64,000 nt of DNA from Rotaria socialis (taxonomy: Eukaryota > Rotifera > Eurotatoria > Philodinida > Philodinidae): assembly GCA_905331475.1 (NCBI GenBank), contig CAJNYU010002258.1, forward strand, positions 78,019 through 142,018, read 5' to 3'. Of this stretch, positions 53,435 through 64,000 are shown piece after piece (the first letter of the stretch is position 1; the number at the start of each line of letters is the position of its first letter). Made by a program: the position numbers and the translations under genes. Under the pieces are notes generated by a model, which ran no database searches, was not told the DNA's origin, and saw only the letters and a list, made by a program, of their open reading frames with translations.

Positions 53435-54482
53435 CTATTTAAGATGCACTGGTATGAACAAATAAAATATTAGCAATGTTATAACAAAATATCCAATGAT
53501 TGAAATCAATGCAAGTAGTCGAATTTGTTTTTCTCCATTCGAAATTCTAGTCGTAACAAATCCTGGCATATTACATAGATACATAGCCACTAAAGTGCCC
53601 ATTACAGCGCCACCAATATGTGCTGCATGATCAGCATGACCTGTTGAATCGACATAAAAAAATAGACTCAAAATAAAATAGGGAATAACTAGCAGCATGA
53701 TAAAAAATTGTATGATTTTGTCGTGAATGTTAGTAATAGTAAACAAGCGTAAAGTATTGTCTATAATACAGAGAAATAGAAGGCCATAAACAGCACCTGA
53801 TGCCCCCACTGATACTAACAAAGAAAAATGTATGATTTAGTAAGCAAAAACAAAACTTTTTGTTGATTAACATACTAGTCTTTGGGTTGCACAATGAACT
53901 CATAATATTTGCACTAAATCCAAATAATATATAAGAGATTCCTAATGTTATTTTACCATATTTTCCTTCTAAGAGTGTTCCAGCTAAAACTTGATAAATA
54001 AGATTACTTAAGAGATGTGTTATGTCACCATGCAAAAATATCGGTGTAAAAAAACGAAAGAATTGATAAGGAAAAAGAAATGATTGGCATTGTGATTTAA
54101 GCTTAATATTAAATATTTCTTGTTCAGTTTTTGAATACAATGGTTTCATACAAGGCACATATTTACAACCCATTTTAATCCATGTTTCAGACGTTATGAC
54201 TGTTCCTTCTTCAGCGATATACAGAGCTATAAGCATAAATATGTTAAACATTCCAATTGTCATGGTAAATACGGGAAAATGTGGTTCAAGTGATAGTGTT
54301 TTTATATGAATCGTATCTTTTTGTGGATCGATTTTGACTAGTGTATCATCAGCAAGATTATGCTTCTCTAATAAAACCGGTGAATCCAAATGACTCGTGT
54401 CAACCAATGATACGATCTGGTTTGGTGGCAAACGAAAACTATCTTTAATTTTTGTCCAAATTGTTTTATTGAACGTCAGCAT
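53435..54482 (-). CDS. Rhomboid intramembrane serine protease
   Basis: Two exons, 54482-53876 and 53814-53435 (61-bp intron), 328 residues. An N-terminal cytosolic region of about 80 residues precedes the first membrane segment (FPVFTMTIGMFNIFMLIALY). A luminal loop with cysteines follows, then RFFTPIFLHGDITHLLSN, the conserved HGxxxHLxxN of helix 2. The catalytic serine is in GASGAVYG (Ser208) and the catalytic histidine in HAAHIGGAVMG (His268), so the Ser-His dyad is intact and it should be an active protease, not an iRhom. Seven or so hydrophobic segments are visible. Overall it resembles RHBDL-type secretory-pathway rhomboids, which cleave single-pass membrane proteins such as EGF-like ligands. 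The specific paralogue cannot be decided. Confidence 0.9.
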
Positions 54483-55701
54483 TGAACTGTTTTCTTTCTA
54501 AAAAAAATAGAGATGCAATCAATCCTGTACGTTTATCAATTGTTCGCTAACGTTGTTATGATCGTTGATATTTGCCTTCATACATAAATGCGTTCTTGCC
54601 TAAAGTAACTAATTCGATTATGTCAAATCTATACCAAGTTCTCATTCTAATTTATATTTGAAAACGAGGGTCACATTTTGTCCAAGGTAACTTTTTTTTT
54701 CTTTTCTTGAAATGTCGCCTGACTGTGGATTACTATTATTTGACTTTAAATCTCTAAAATGAATTCTAATTCTTGTTATTTCTATTACTTATACTTAGGA
54801 GTTTAAATCTAGTGAGATGGTGAATAAGAAAAAAATTATACTCTGTCTAATCTTAATGGCAACAGCAGCTCTCAGAATCTAATCACGAAAAGCGCAATAT
54901 GTCAAGTTAACTGACGCATGAAGGAGACGAGCGCTCGGTCGGCATAGTTAAAATGATCACCTCATATCTACCATTTTATACAACACTTGTTATGAAGCAA
55001 AAAAACATGATCATTCTATTGACATATAAAAATCTGACTTCTCATTGTTGTTTCTCAAAAGTTCTCATAATACAAATAAAATAGCACTAATGTGTTTTTT
55101 CTTTCGATAGCCATTACTCGGGGAGAGTAAATAGACCGTTTATTTTTGTCTATCGATTATAGGTAAGCATACGAAAAACGTGAGATAGAAAATGGAGTCA
55201 TTCAATACAGATAGGAAAGAAAAACGCACATTTTCTATTTAAGACACTCAACTATTGGCATGTATGAAAAAAATATACACACATTCATGCTCAAATGACA
55301 AATAAATGGAACGTTAAAATTCATTATAAAGTATAGTCGTTAGATGATAAACTAATAATTTTCGCATAATACAAAAAAAATACCAGCATTCATCAGATGA
55401 CAAATGACATTTCGTTTCTCTCTCGCTCCTGCATACAAAGCAAACACCTACGCACAGACACACACATACACATTAGAATAATCTGCGTTTAAGACATGAA
55501 AAGAAACTAGACTACAATAACTTAACTATACATTTATATTTTATACAAGCAAGAATTCTGACTGCAAAATATATCATAAAAGACGTCGTTATATAAAATA
55601 GATTGGTCATAAATTAATCTATTTTTATCTTCATGAAGATAAGAAAAAAAAAGGATTAAATTGAATTCCCTAACAACCTAAAATAATATATTTTTAATTC
55701 A
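54483..55701. other. Divergent intergenic region (rhomboid / KCMF1)
   Basis: The two flanking genes are transcribed away from each other, so both promoters lie here. AT-rich, no exon seen, and no clear motif. Confidence 0.5.
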
Positions 55702-56280
55702 ATGTCAATACATCATGGCGTCTCTTGCGACTTATGTCGAAAAATAAACTTTTCTGATCGTCGCTATAAATGTTTAATATGCAATGATTTTGATTTATGT
55801 TCAGTTTGTTATGATAAAAAACAAAATCTAACAGCAATTCAAACACATTCTATTAATCACTCCATGCAAATTATTATAGCAAAGCATGATTTCGAGCATA
55901 TTTATTTTGGATTTAAACATAGCCAGTATTCTCTCCTACTATCACTAACATGTCCTTATTGTAATCAGAATGGTTTTACATTAAATCTTTTAAATCAACA
56001 TATACTAGATCGGCACAATATATCACTTTATTCTGTCTTATGTCCTATTTGTTTCATTCGGCAAAATAATCTTTGTCAACATTTAGATCAACATTTAGAT
56101 GAAAATATTAATTTAAAAAATAAAACACTTAAACCTTTAAATTTAAATGAAAAGCAAGTCAAATCTACTCAAGAACCTTTATTAGAAAAATTGATGAGTA
56201 ATAACTATCGGAATAGAAATGAAAATGAACAACGAAATCTATTTGTTTATTCTTTACTTACGGATATATTAGGCCAATAA
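55702..56280 (+). CDS. KCMF1: KCMF1-like ZZ/Di19 zinc-finger protein (short)
   Basis: Single exon, 192 residues. Residues 1-50 form a ZZ finger: MSIHHGVSCDLC, RRYKCLICNDFDLCSVCY, matching KCMF1 (MSRHEGVSCDAC...RRYKCLICYDYDLCASCY). Residues about 83-130 form the Di19-type double C2H2 region (TCPYCNQNGFT...H...H, then CPICF...H...H). KCMF1 is an E3 ubiquitin ligase partner of UBR4 acting in N-degron and lysosomal turnover. The protein is only half the human length (381): the Ser-rich C-terminal half is missing and residues 140-192 are polar with no domain. An AATAAA overlaps the stop codon. Intronless and short, it may be a paralogue or retrocopy rather than the main KCMF1 gene, although the frame is intact. 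Confidence 0.8.
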   Translation: MSIHHGVSCDLCRKINFSDRRYKCLICNDFDLCSVCYDKKQNLTAIQTHSINHSMQIIIAKHDFEHIYFGFKHSQYSLLLSLTCPYCNQNGFTLNLLNQHILDRHNISLYSVLCPICFIRQNNLCQHLDQHLDENINLKNKTLKPLNLNEKQVKSTQEPLLEKLMSNNYRNRNENEQRNLFVYSLLTDILGQ

Positions 56281-56881
56281 AGATATACACGTATAATGCA
56301 TGGAAATAAGATTACAGTTCACATTCAACTTCAAGAGAAGAATTTCTTATTTGATAATTTGAGTAAGCGTGGTATTGATCATTTCTTTTTCATTCTAGAA
56401 TGAAAGAGAAAAAAAATATAAGATAAAATAGCAAGTGTCTGGCTAGTTATAATGTGTCCTTGATTGTTATTCGAAGAAATTTCGCTTGAAAAAATGTTGC
56501 GCTGCTTCATCAACACAAACATTATTTCACGACCTCGATAGAATTCGTTTGACACTATGACAACTCCCTCCGTCTACTGGTCACATTTTGTCAACAAACT
56601 TTTTCTTTCTGTGACAGTCCCGAATCTCTTACATAGATACAATACAGAACAACACACGCTCAATTGTTTAGTCAGATATTGTTTATTTATACTTTTTGAT
56701 AGCGTCATGTGTTTTAAATTAGCAATTTAAATACTTGATGGATAAAAATATAATGCGTCTGAGAGCCGAGCAGTTTTCAACGAAACAGCAAGGAAATAGA
56801 AACGCAAAGTTTTTGATTGAAATATTTCTCTTGTCGACTTGAATTAGTCAACGAAAGAAGAAGGTTAAATCAAAACATTTT
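56281..56881. other. Intergenic
   Basis: KCMF1-like 3' flank; nothing recognised. Confidence 0.5.
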
Positions 56882-57332
56882 CTACCATATAATCACTTCA
56901 ATGTTGAAATCTCTGTGGACATCAACATTCGATAGTGATAAATTGTAGCTGTTCGAGTCGCGAATCTTAACAGTTTTATTGGTACCACTAAATAGTGATT
57001 TTTCAGACTGTACTCGATAATCGTAATTCAACTTGAAGACATCGAGTATCTTCGGAGAGCGTTTATAACTTGGAAAAGAAGTAAAATAAAATTCGCAATC
57101 TATGATTGATCGGCCCCAACACATTTTTTTCTTCTACCGAACGTTCATACCGGAATAGGAAAAATCGAAGATCTCTATCTACCTCGAATCGAAATTTGTT
57201 TGAAAAAATTGTTTTTATTTCACTATGAGATGCACTGTTGTCTATCCTTCTATTTCGTAAAATAAGAAATGAATAAAAACAAAACAGAATAATTTTAGTC
57301 ATTGCATCGTCACAATATTTCAAAGCCGCCAT
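56882..57332 (-). other. Possible decayed coding remnant
   Basis: Two overlapping minus-strand frames have protein-like composition: 57332-57120 (MAALKYCDDAMTKI...) and 57124-56882 (FTSFPSYKRSPKILDVFKLN...). The apparent shift from one frame to the other around 57120 suggests a broken or spliced gene. No family is recognised and no clean splice pair joins them. Confidence 0.2.
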
Positions 57333-58879
57333 ATTGATTTCTTAATACGAGGTTTTTATATTGACATACTCCTACTGACAATAAAATTCAAGTCAATTAA
57401 CATAAATACATTCTTATTTTCAAGTGTAACTGTGACGGAATTTAGGCGATAGTAGTTTAAAAAAAGTGTAATTCCTAAACTTTGATACATAACTAATGAT
57501 GAAAATGAATAAGACTTTACTTATAATTGATGAATGTTTTACAAAAACGAAATTTGGCACATTTATATTCGATCGAACTTGATGAAAACGTAAATATTTT
57601 CTTCAAGAAGCGATACGATCGCAAACTGATCATTCGTTTTTTGCATCTGGACTCAATGTACTGCACTTGAAACCATTTAAATAGATATAGAAATACGTAA
57701 ATACTGCTACGTTGTTTTTATTTTTATTCTATCAACTTCTTATCAAATGGAAAACCTACATAAGGCGAATAATCTGAGTCACGTAATTTTTTTTTTCAAT
57801 AATGCTAATTCCCCGTTGTGCTAAAATCAACATTTGAAAATGTTTATTTCATTTTTAATAAACTAACCATTTTAGTTCTTTTAATTCTTTTTTGAAGCTA
57901 TGCAAATAACAAGCTGTAGCACTTTTGACATCGACAGTTTTTCATTAATGTCAGATGTAAAAAATTCTATCAGTTGTTCAAAGAAGCAGGCTTTGACTTG
58001 AGTAGTACGAAAAATTTGTTTCTCTATAGAATTGAAACAAAATCGTTTTGTAGATTTTTAGATAGAAAAGAAAAAGAATTCACGTTTCAAATAAAAACAT
58101 ATACTTACTACTCAAATAAATGCAATGTCGATCACCGAACCACCATTGTTCAAACTAAATCTGAAAAGAAGTTAACAAATACTATTTTGAAAAGCTATGG
58201 AAGCTAAGACCTTAAACATCAATTATAGAGCTTTTTTCCGGTACTAGTATTGAAGCATTGTGTGCTCCTGAAAATTCATTTTTCGATATATTTTATTTTG
58301 ATAACTAGTAGCATTTCAATAGCTGTGTCACGAATTTTATATTGTTGTTTAAAATTACTGTGAGCTGAAACATATGTTTACTCACGCTGTCGATTGGATT
58401 ACAAGCTTATAAAGATGTCGCGATATAATCACGCATAAACTAAAAGTAGGGGTAAAGTTACAGATAATATTCTCCTGGAACAATTTTTCTTAACTTAAGT
58501 TTCTACTGACATGCTATTCTTGGTATTTCACAAAACTAACACTAGAAGCAGCAACAATCGATTAAAAGCTGATAAAGTTAATTGAAAAAAAAACAGAAGA
58601 ATAGTTTAGCACAAAAAACACCTTAAGATAAGCAGACACATAGAATAACAATCCTACATTGCAGGTACCAATATAGATTTGAGTTCGGGTCAAAAAACAT
58701 CAATATGTCGATTTTTCATCTACTTGTCAAATTTTTTGTTTCGTGACCTTTAAGCGATGATCGAATACATTGATAGTAAGGTAATCTGAATAATAGTCCT
58801 TTAGAAAATATAGCAGCTTTGGTTATTGAATTAAAACGAAGCAAACAATGAATAATTCTTTCTGATTTTTTTGGCCAAT
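57333..58879. other. Intergenic
   Basis: AT-rich; no gene or repeat identified. Confidence 0.5.
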
Positions 58880-59052
58880 CCCAGGTCGAACATTTCGGCC
58901 ACCGAATCCCGTTGGATACGTCAGGAAATATGCGGAAAGTCACCATATCCTACCGGAAAACACTGCAAATCGCTGGGAACTCACAGGAAAATTTCCGGCC
59001 TGAATACTGCTTCCTCGTTCCAGTGATTTCCGCCGTACGAATTCGACCTGGG
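58880..59052. mobile_element. MITE copy C (CCCAGGTCGAA family), no TA flank
   Basis: Ends cccaggtcgaa / ttcgacctggg, 173 bp. The interior matches copy A for about 100 bases (caggaaatatgcgg, gtcaccatatcct, aaatcgctgg) and then a deletion relative to A. Flanks are AT on the left and GC on the right, so the TA duplication is lost or was never there. Confidence 0.8.
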
Positions 59053-59491
59053 GCATGTACTTTTTTCGAAGTAAAATATTTAACAGGTAATCTGATTTAT
59101 CTTATCTTTTTAAATAATTTTATCAAAGGATTTAATGAATAAATAATTATCCATACAATTTATTTAGTAGAAATATGATAAAAGCTATTAATCATATAAT
59201 TTAAACAGTAGTATTTTTCAACCAGTTAAAAGGGCATTGGACAACTGAGAACTATTGCGATTTGTCTCGTTAATATTCGTAGAAGCTCGAGGGAAATATG
59301 AAATATATGCTTTACACTTAGTTAAATTTGTGTCTATCTTAACATCATCTTAACATTCTTAAAACGTCTAACGAAGTTTAGATAAATAAAATATATGTAA
59401 ACCGACAATTTTGATAATGCGGTCAAGTCTTCTAGAGATTTTGTTTTTGGAGTAAAATCCAATCTGATAAGTAAGAAATGAACGCGTGCAA
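59053..59491. other. Intergenic
   Basis: AT-rich; nothing recognised. Confidence 0.5.
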
Positions 59492-59502
59492 GCGTGATCG
59501 GA

Positions 59503-59770
59503 CTTCATGGGGTATTTGAATTTGCGGCAAATTCAAAATGCTTATACCACTATAATGTTATAGTGTTATAACGGTAGCTAGATGTCACGTATCCCTTACA
59601 GAGGCAGAGAGACAGGGGAAAAGGCACACCCACACCCACACTAGGTACCCCATCGTATGGTATAGTAGAATAGCGGTATACCGCTATACCACTACAGTTT
59701 TTATTTTGTCACAAATAGATATGATTTTAATGAATTCGATTTTGCCGCAAATTCATATTCCCCATCATAT
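59503..59770. mobile_element. Fold-back element flanked by 11-bp direct repeats
   Basis: Near its ends are inverted arms atggggtatttgaatttgcg and the mirrored cgcaaattcatattccccat (two or three mismatches over 25). The centre has further palindromes such as agcggtataccgct. The 11-mer gcgtgatcgga flanks both sides (59492-59502 and 59771-59781), consistent with a target duplication. No coding capacity; superfamily not identified. Confidence 0.65.
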
Positions 59771-59779
59771 GCGTGATCG

Positions 59780-60060
59780 GAAATATGATAGCGTCTAAAC
59801 GCTACTGAAAGCATATCTGACGCGGAATTGAACGCAGCTAATAAATAAGATACATTCAAACGCGTTAAATATTTTTCGGATAGGTGTTGAGACGCAGTTC
59901 ACTTGTTTTCTAATCGCTTTTAAATGTGTTGTATAGAAAAACTGCGTCCAAACGCGTTGGAAAATATTTTTAACTGCATGTTAAAGCGTTTCGTATCAAA
60001 CAGCGTTTGACTGCATCTCAACCCGTTTTATTGCTAAACTGCGTTTCAACGCATCAACTT
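59780..60060. repeat. Degenerate GCGTTT/AAACGC repeat field
   Basis: About ten loosely spaced copies of AAACGCGTT, GCGTTT, CTGCGT and CAACGC in both orientations over 280 bp, against an AT-rich background where CG-containing words are otherwise sparse. Boundaries are not sharp. Confidence 0.5.
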
Positions 60061-61237
60061 TGCATTTCGTGTTTACATGGATATTCGATAGGATTTACAT
60101 TGATCGGTCAACAGAAAGCAAATCAATAGGCATTTAAGCGAGAGTATACCACAGTTAGTTTCAACAATGTTTATTGTCAACAATGTATTTGATACAGCGT
60201 CAAGAGTGATCAGTTCCACAATGATTTTGTATTGATGACTCGTTCGATTAGCATAATATAGCCTTTGCATGATTAACTGATCAATGTTAAGTGCGAATAC
60301 TAATAATTAGTAAACACAGACACTAGAGAATTAGCAGTAACATGATAAGAAATGTTCGCAACATGCATTTCATTACCGAAGAAAAACAACAGTATAATTT
60401 TGATGAAGCGAAAGGACTTACTTCAAAAGTAAAAGTTTTCAGCAGAAAAAAAAACGTTGCGTCGAGAGGACAATCTAGATCGTTATCTTTCGAGTATTAC
60501 GTATGGAACGATAAGTATATAAAATTAGCCTGTAGAAGAAGCCTAATTTCCTCACAATAATTGTTATAAAAGTTAGACCTATTTAATAATTAATATTTTA
60601 GAAAAAACACGCACCACATGCTCTGCTATATAGGTACTCAATGGATAGATTATTATCAAATGAAAACTACTTGTTGAAATGCCTGTGTCTTTGTCTTTTA
60701 TCTCATTTTTGAATAATTTACTCTGACAAAAACCATCGAGGTAGATGTCAGTATGATACGTATGCGTAAGATTGAAAAAAATGTCTATTATCGGTGCAGA
60801 TAAAACAGTTTTCTCTTTCAACTTTCAATATAGTTATATAATACAGAAACTAAACATAAAAACAGATGACAAACATCTGTTGGATATGCATATTTAAGTG
60901 ATATTAATTTTTTGATTAAATGATTGTTAAACTTCGATTTTTTCTCCTCAAGCTTTGTCACACATACTTTTTTCTGATAAGGAAACACTTAATCTTGAAA
61001 AATTTATATTTTTTTCTCATAAGTCAATCAAACGACTCTATTCGCTTTCGGTACATCTAATTATTGAAAATTACTAGTGAAAATTTAAATAAAATCTCTT
61101 CGTAGAGACTCAACATATATTTTGGTCATAAACGAGCTGCTCATATTGATTAATAATCAATCGATCTCTATATTAAAATTCAAAGTTTAATACAAAAAAA
61201 AAGGAACAAAACATTTATCAAGTACTCTATACAAATT
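60061..61237. other. Intergenic
   Basis: AT-rich; small open frames (60073-60270 minus, 60342-60560 plus, 60579-60821 minus) show no domain. Confidence 0.5.
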
Positions 61238-62651
61238 TTAGATAAAAAAGATAAAAAAATTCAATGAGAATAAAATGGCAGAATATGATACTTGAAATGT
61301 ATGAGCATGACTAACACCTAAAAAACGATTTCGTTTTGTACAAAAAGTTCCATTACAACATCCGATTGTATTTGTCGGTGAACAAAGATAACCATATTGA
61401 CTTATGCATGCATTTGTACATTGTTCAGCGCTAGCACACGTTATTGATGCATAATAAACTCCTGAGCCACATTGACATTGACATGTCGGGAAAAAAGGTG
61501 CGCAGTCAGTTCCACAACAACCACGAACATTCGCTACATTACATTGTGGAACTGATTGTAAACATGTTCGAACACATTGTTCAGCAGAACCGCAGGACAT
61601 GGGTAATGTCATAATGGTATTTGCACCGCACATACAAGTACATGATGGGAATCCATTGATACAATCATTACCGCAACATGCTTGTGTATTATCTTGTTTA
61701 CATGCACCGTAAGAACTCATACATGTTTCTACACATGATCGACTACTTCGACATGGAACCGAAGTCATCGTTCTAAATTCTGGACCACAACTACATGAAC
61801 ATGTTGGAATATATGCTGTACATGCCGCACCACAACAACCTTCAGTTTCACTATAAGTACAATCGCCATAAGTCTAAATAAAAATAAAAATAAACGACAA
61901 TTATTAACTACAGAAAATTTTTCTTACCGTCATACAGGTACTAACGCATTCTTCAGGATTCATACATTTCGGCGATGGATAATAAGTATTTCCTTGACAA
62001 CGGCAAGCACACAAGTTAGCAACTGTTTGTGAATAGGATTTACAATCTTGTCCACAACAGGCTTGTGTTGCTATTGGTATACAGATTTGAGGGAAATGTG
62101 CTAAACATTTTGTTAGACATGCTTGCGATGATGTGCATTGATCAACTGGATTCAAATATTGCTGACCAGCACAATTACATAAACAATAACGATTATCAAG
62201 AGATTCACTTTGAAAATACCGACACGATGAACCACAACAACCGTACGTATTTATAAGTGTACAATGTCCTGGATACATTTGTAAACAATAAGATACACAT
62301 GATTGAGCACCCATACATGTTATTGGTGGTGCAAATGACATGTAACCACACGAACATCGACATGAACTCGGCCGGTTTGGAGCGAAATTGTCTTGATAGA
62401 GTGGAACATTGGGCATATTGCCTCCCATATAATCGGGATTGAATGCATAGTAGGGATCAACAAGAGTAATGCCAAGGCCTTGACGTGGTTGCGATCGTTT
62501 TGAATCGATATTGCTTGTTTGAGCCGATTCTATTCCTTCTATAACAAAATATATATTTTAAAAAAATCGTCTCAATCGAGTTATAAAATTTTGCACCTGT
62601 AGAAGAAATCACATATAGTATTATCACTATCACAATAATATATGAAATCAT
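61238..62651 (-). CDS. Secreted cysteine-rich repeat protein, probable GPI anchor
   Basis: Three exons, 62651-62597, 62538-61928 and 61873-61238, 433 residues. It begins with a signal peptide (MISYIIVIVIILYVISSTG). A 60-residue linker precedes six tandem modules of about 57 residues, each with the pattern CxCxC...C...C...C..., closing with a GCCG-type motif: YGCCGSSC, QACCGQDC, EGCCGAAC, QACCGNDC, RGCCGTDC, IGCCNGTFC. All cysteines are even-spaced, so a disulphide-stapled extracellular rod is likely. The last 20 residues are hydrophobic and end at the stop (SAILFSLNFFIFFI) after a small polar linker, the form of a GPI-attachment signal. I know no named family with this module; it may be lineage-restricted. 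Splice joins keep frame (222 codons, then 212 including the stop). Function is unknown; surface coat or adhesion is possible. Confidence 0.75.
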
Positions 62652-63286
62652 TGTTGTTCATCAGTTGATTATAAAATCGGTACTGTCCTTGTAGAAAACA
62701 TGTTGAAAGGCTCTAAAACTTCTCGTTCTTTTTCTTTCTTCGCCTTCTTTTCTGTTCTTTTTTCTATAACCGCTTGCACAAGCTTGTCAAATAGAAAAAA
62801 AAGTTGGAGGACACCGTCATCATTTCACATAATGTCTTGTTGCTCGTTACACATACAGAATGATAAAATTGAAAAAAAGACTGTAACCTCGCAAGAAAAA
62901 AAAACGGGTCATACTCACATTATATAAGAACGAAAGGAAAAAAAGAGAGTACACCATAAGGTAAAAAAAACTTATTGAACACAGAGTTAACATTTTAACA
63001 GCGAATTCGTAGAGGTCGTATAAAATAGAAGAATTCTGAGTAATGTAACACACCAAACATACGCGAACGAAAAAAATGCATAGCCATAAAGATCGATTTA
63101 TTTAATTCAATAGAGATCGATTACACGGAACAAAAATTTTTTTCATCAAGGAGATTCCACATAAATTGATATTAATGTCGAGAGATATGATGGATTTATT
63201 CACAAGTTATTTTATTACTCAATTTTCTCAGAAGAGTTTTTCTCTTGTAAATAGAAAAGATTTTTACTGGATTTTATCGGTGATGT
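62652..63286. other. Intergenic between Cys-rich gene and TIR copy 3
   Basis: AT-rich; includes the promoter side of the Cys-rich gene and the 3' flank of the TIR gene. Open frames 62700-62927 and 62847-63056 are not believed. Confidence 0.5.
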
Positions 63287-64000
63287 TTACATTATTTGAC
63301 AACATGGAAACGAACGTTTCTTACTGTCGCTACTATTTATTTTAGTTACTTGTGCATTAAGATCCGATTGCAGACAACCTTTCTGTTCATTCATAAGAGA
63401 CCGAAAACATGACAGCTCTATCAATGACAAACAGTGTCCTGTTTTCCGAAGTGAATCTTCTTGAAGAAGACTCGTGATTACTTTTCCGTCGCCATTTCTT
63501 ATAAAATCATTGAGATACAGCAAACCTAAACCGTTACAATCAATTAGAAGGCGAGACATTTGAACAAGATTATGCTGAATGAGCCACTGTTGTGTTTGTG
63601 CTTGTGTCCAATCGGAAATCTTTTCCGGAAGTATTGGTGAGAGGACTAGGTTAGACGAAGACATCTCGACAGCAAGCGGTATAACCAGTGTGTCTTGCTT
63701 GAGTTGAACATTGGCTGTATTGACATTAACGATTTCCGTAGCTTTCAGTTCTTTAAATAACATTTCCATTGCACGTGCAAATTCATATTTATTAAAATCG
63801 ACATAGAGTAATTGACCAATAATAAACAAGAGCCATCCATCAGGTTTATATTGTTTCTGTAGAAGAATCGGAACTATTTTCCGTTCACATTGAAATGCAT
63901 ATTGTGCTTCAGCTCGACAATAATTACTTTTTCGATACTGTTCACTCATACACATAATAACTGTATTCGACTGTTCAATGGCTTGTGCCATCGCATCCAT
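63287..64000 (-). CDS. TIR/SAM-like protein with CaaX end, copy 3 (partial)
   Basis: The last 237 residues of a third family member; the 5' part lies beyond the window edge. It enters in mid-TIR at MDAMAQAIEQS, keeps the putative catalytic Glu in SNYCRAE and the KIVPILLQ strand, then the SAM-like region (ISDWTQAQTQQWLIQHNL...LLYLNDF), a basic linker (SKKR) and the end SFPCCQIM, a CaaX box with an adjacent cysteine as in copy 1. Opposite orientation and about 25 kb from the tandem pair. The first Met shown is internal, not the start. Confidence 0.85.
   Translation of the reverse strand: MDAMAQAIEQSNTVIMCMSEQYRKSNYCRAEAQYAFQCERKIVPILLQKQYKPDGWLLFIIGQLLYVDFNKYEFARAMEMLFKELKATEIVNVNTANVQLKQDTLVIPLAVEMSSSNLVLSPILPEKISDWTQAQTQQWLIQHNLVQMSRLLIDCNGLGLLYLNDFIRNGDGKVITSLLQEDSLRKTGHCLSLIELSCFRSLMNEQKGCLQSDLNAQVTKINSSDSKKRSFPCCQIM

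Noticed and set aside
62029-62442. Two plus-strand frames opposite the Cys-rich gene
   Set aside because: Shadows of the minus-strand coding exons.

Overview
The window looks like AT-rich metazoan nuclear DNA, most probably from a bdelloid rotifer. I infer this from compact animal genes with mostly short introns (49-126 bp is common), animal-specific families (GRB2, KCMF1, DNAAF19/CCDC103, prosaposin, RSKR-type kinase), a family of TIR proteins with a helical N-terminus, and many small non-autonomous DNA transposons. The species cannot be fixed from the sequence alone. No CRISPR array, bacterial operon or virus was seen.

Layout. 1.2-4.5 kb: an AGC-type kinase of the RSKR/SgK494 type, five exons (+). 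4.8-10.2 kb: a degenerate hAT transposon with recognisable ends and a broken BED-finger transposase. 10.2-12.7 kb: repeat-rich, with MITE copy A. 12.7-13.4 kb: DNAAF19/CCDC103 (+). 14.5-15.4 kb: a small single-pass membrane protein (-) with a homopolymer frameshift. 17.9-18.2 kb: a small membrane protein (+). 18.2-27.1 kb: a gene-poor stretch with a nested pair of MITEs and two further short transposons. 27.1-30.0 kb: a rhodopsin-class GPCR (+). 31.4-38.6 kb: two tandem TIR genes (+). 41.0-43.6 kb: mitochondrial-type peroxiredoxin and, only 130 bp downstream, GRB2 (+). 44.2 kb: one 5S rRNA gene (-). 44.7-52.1 kb: a giant prosaposin-like gene (-), about 30 exons, three SapA and about sixteen SapB units. 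53.4-54.5 kb: an active-site-complete rhomboid protease (-). 55.7-56.3 kb: a short KCMF1-like protein (+). 58.9-60.1 kb: MITE copy C, a fold-back element and a degenerate repeat field. 61.2-62.7 kb: a secreted cysteine-rich repeat protein with a probable GPI tail (-). 63.3 kb to the edge: the 3' part of a third TIR gene (-).

The most notable content is the TIR family. Each complete copy has an armadillo-like helical region, a TIR domain that keeps the glutamate used by NAD-cleaving TIRs, a SAM-like domain, and a C-terminus ending exactly in a CaaX-type tetrapeptide (CQII, CRIM, CQIM). This suggests a membrane-anchored relative of SARM1 with a different domain order. The two tandem copies share a 101-bp block of complete identity inside the TIR domain, which suggests recent gene conversion. 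The rest is ordinary housekeeping and signalling genes separated by transposon-seeded intergenic DNA.
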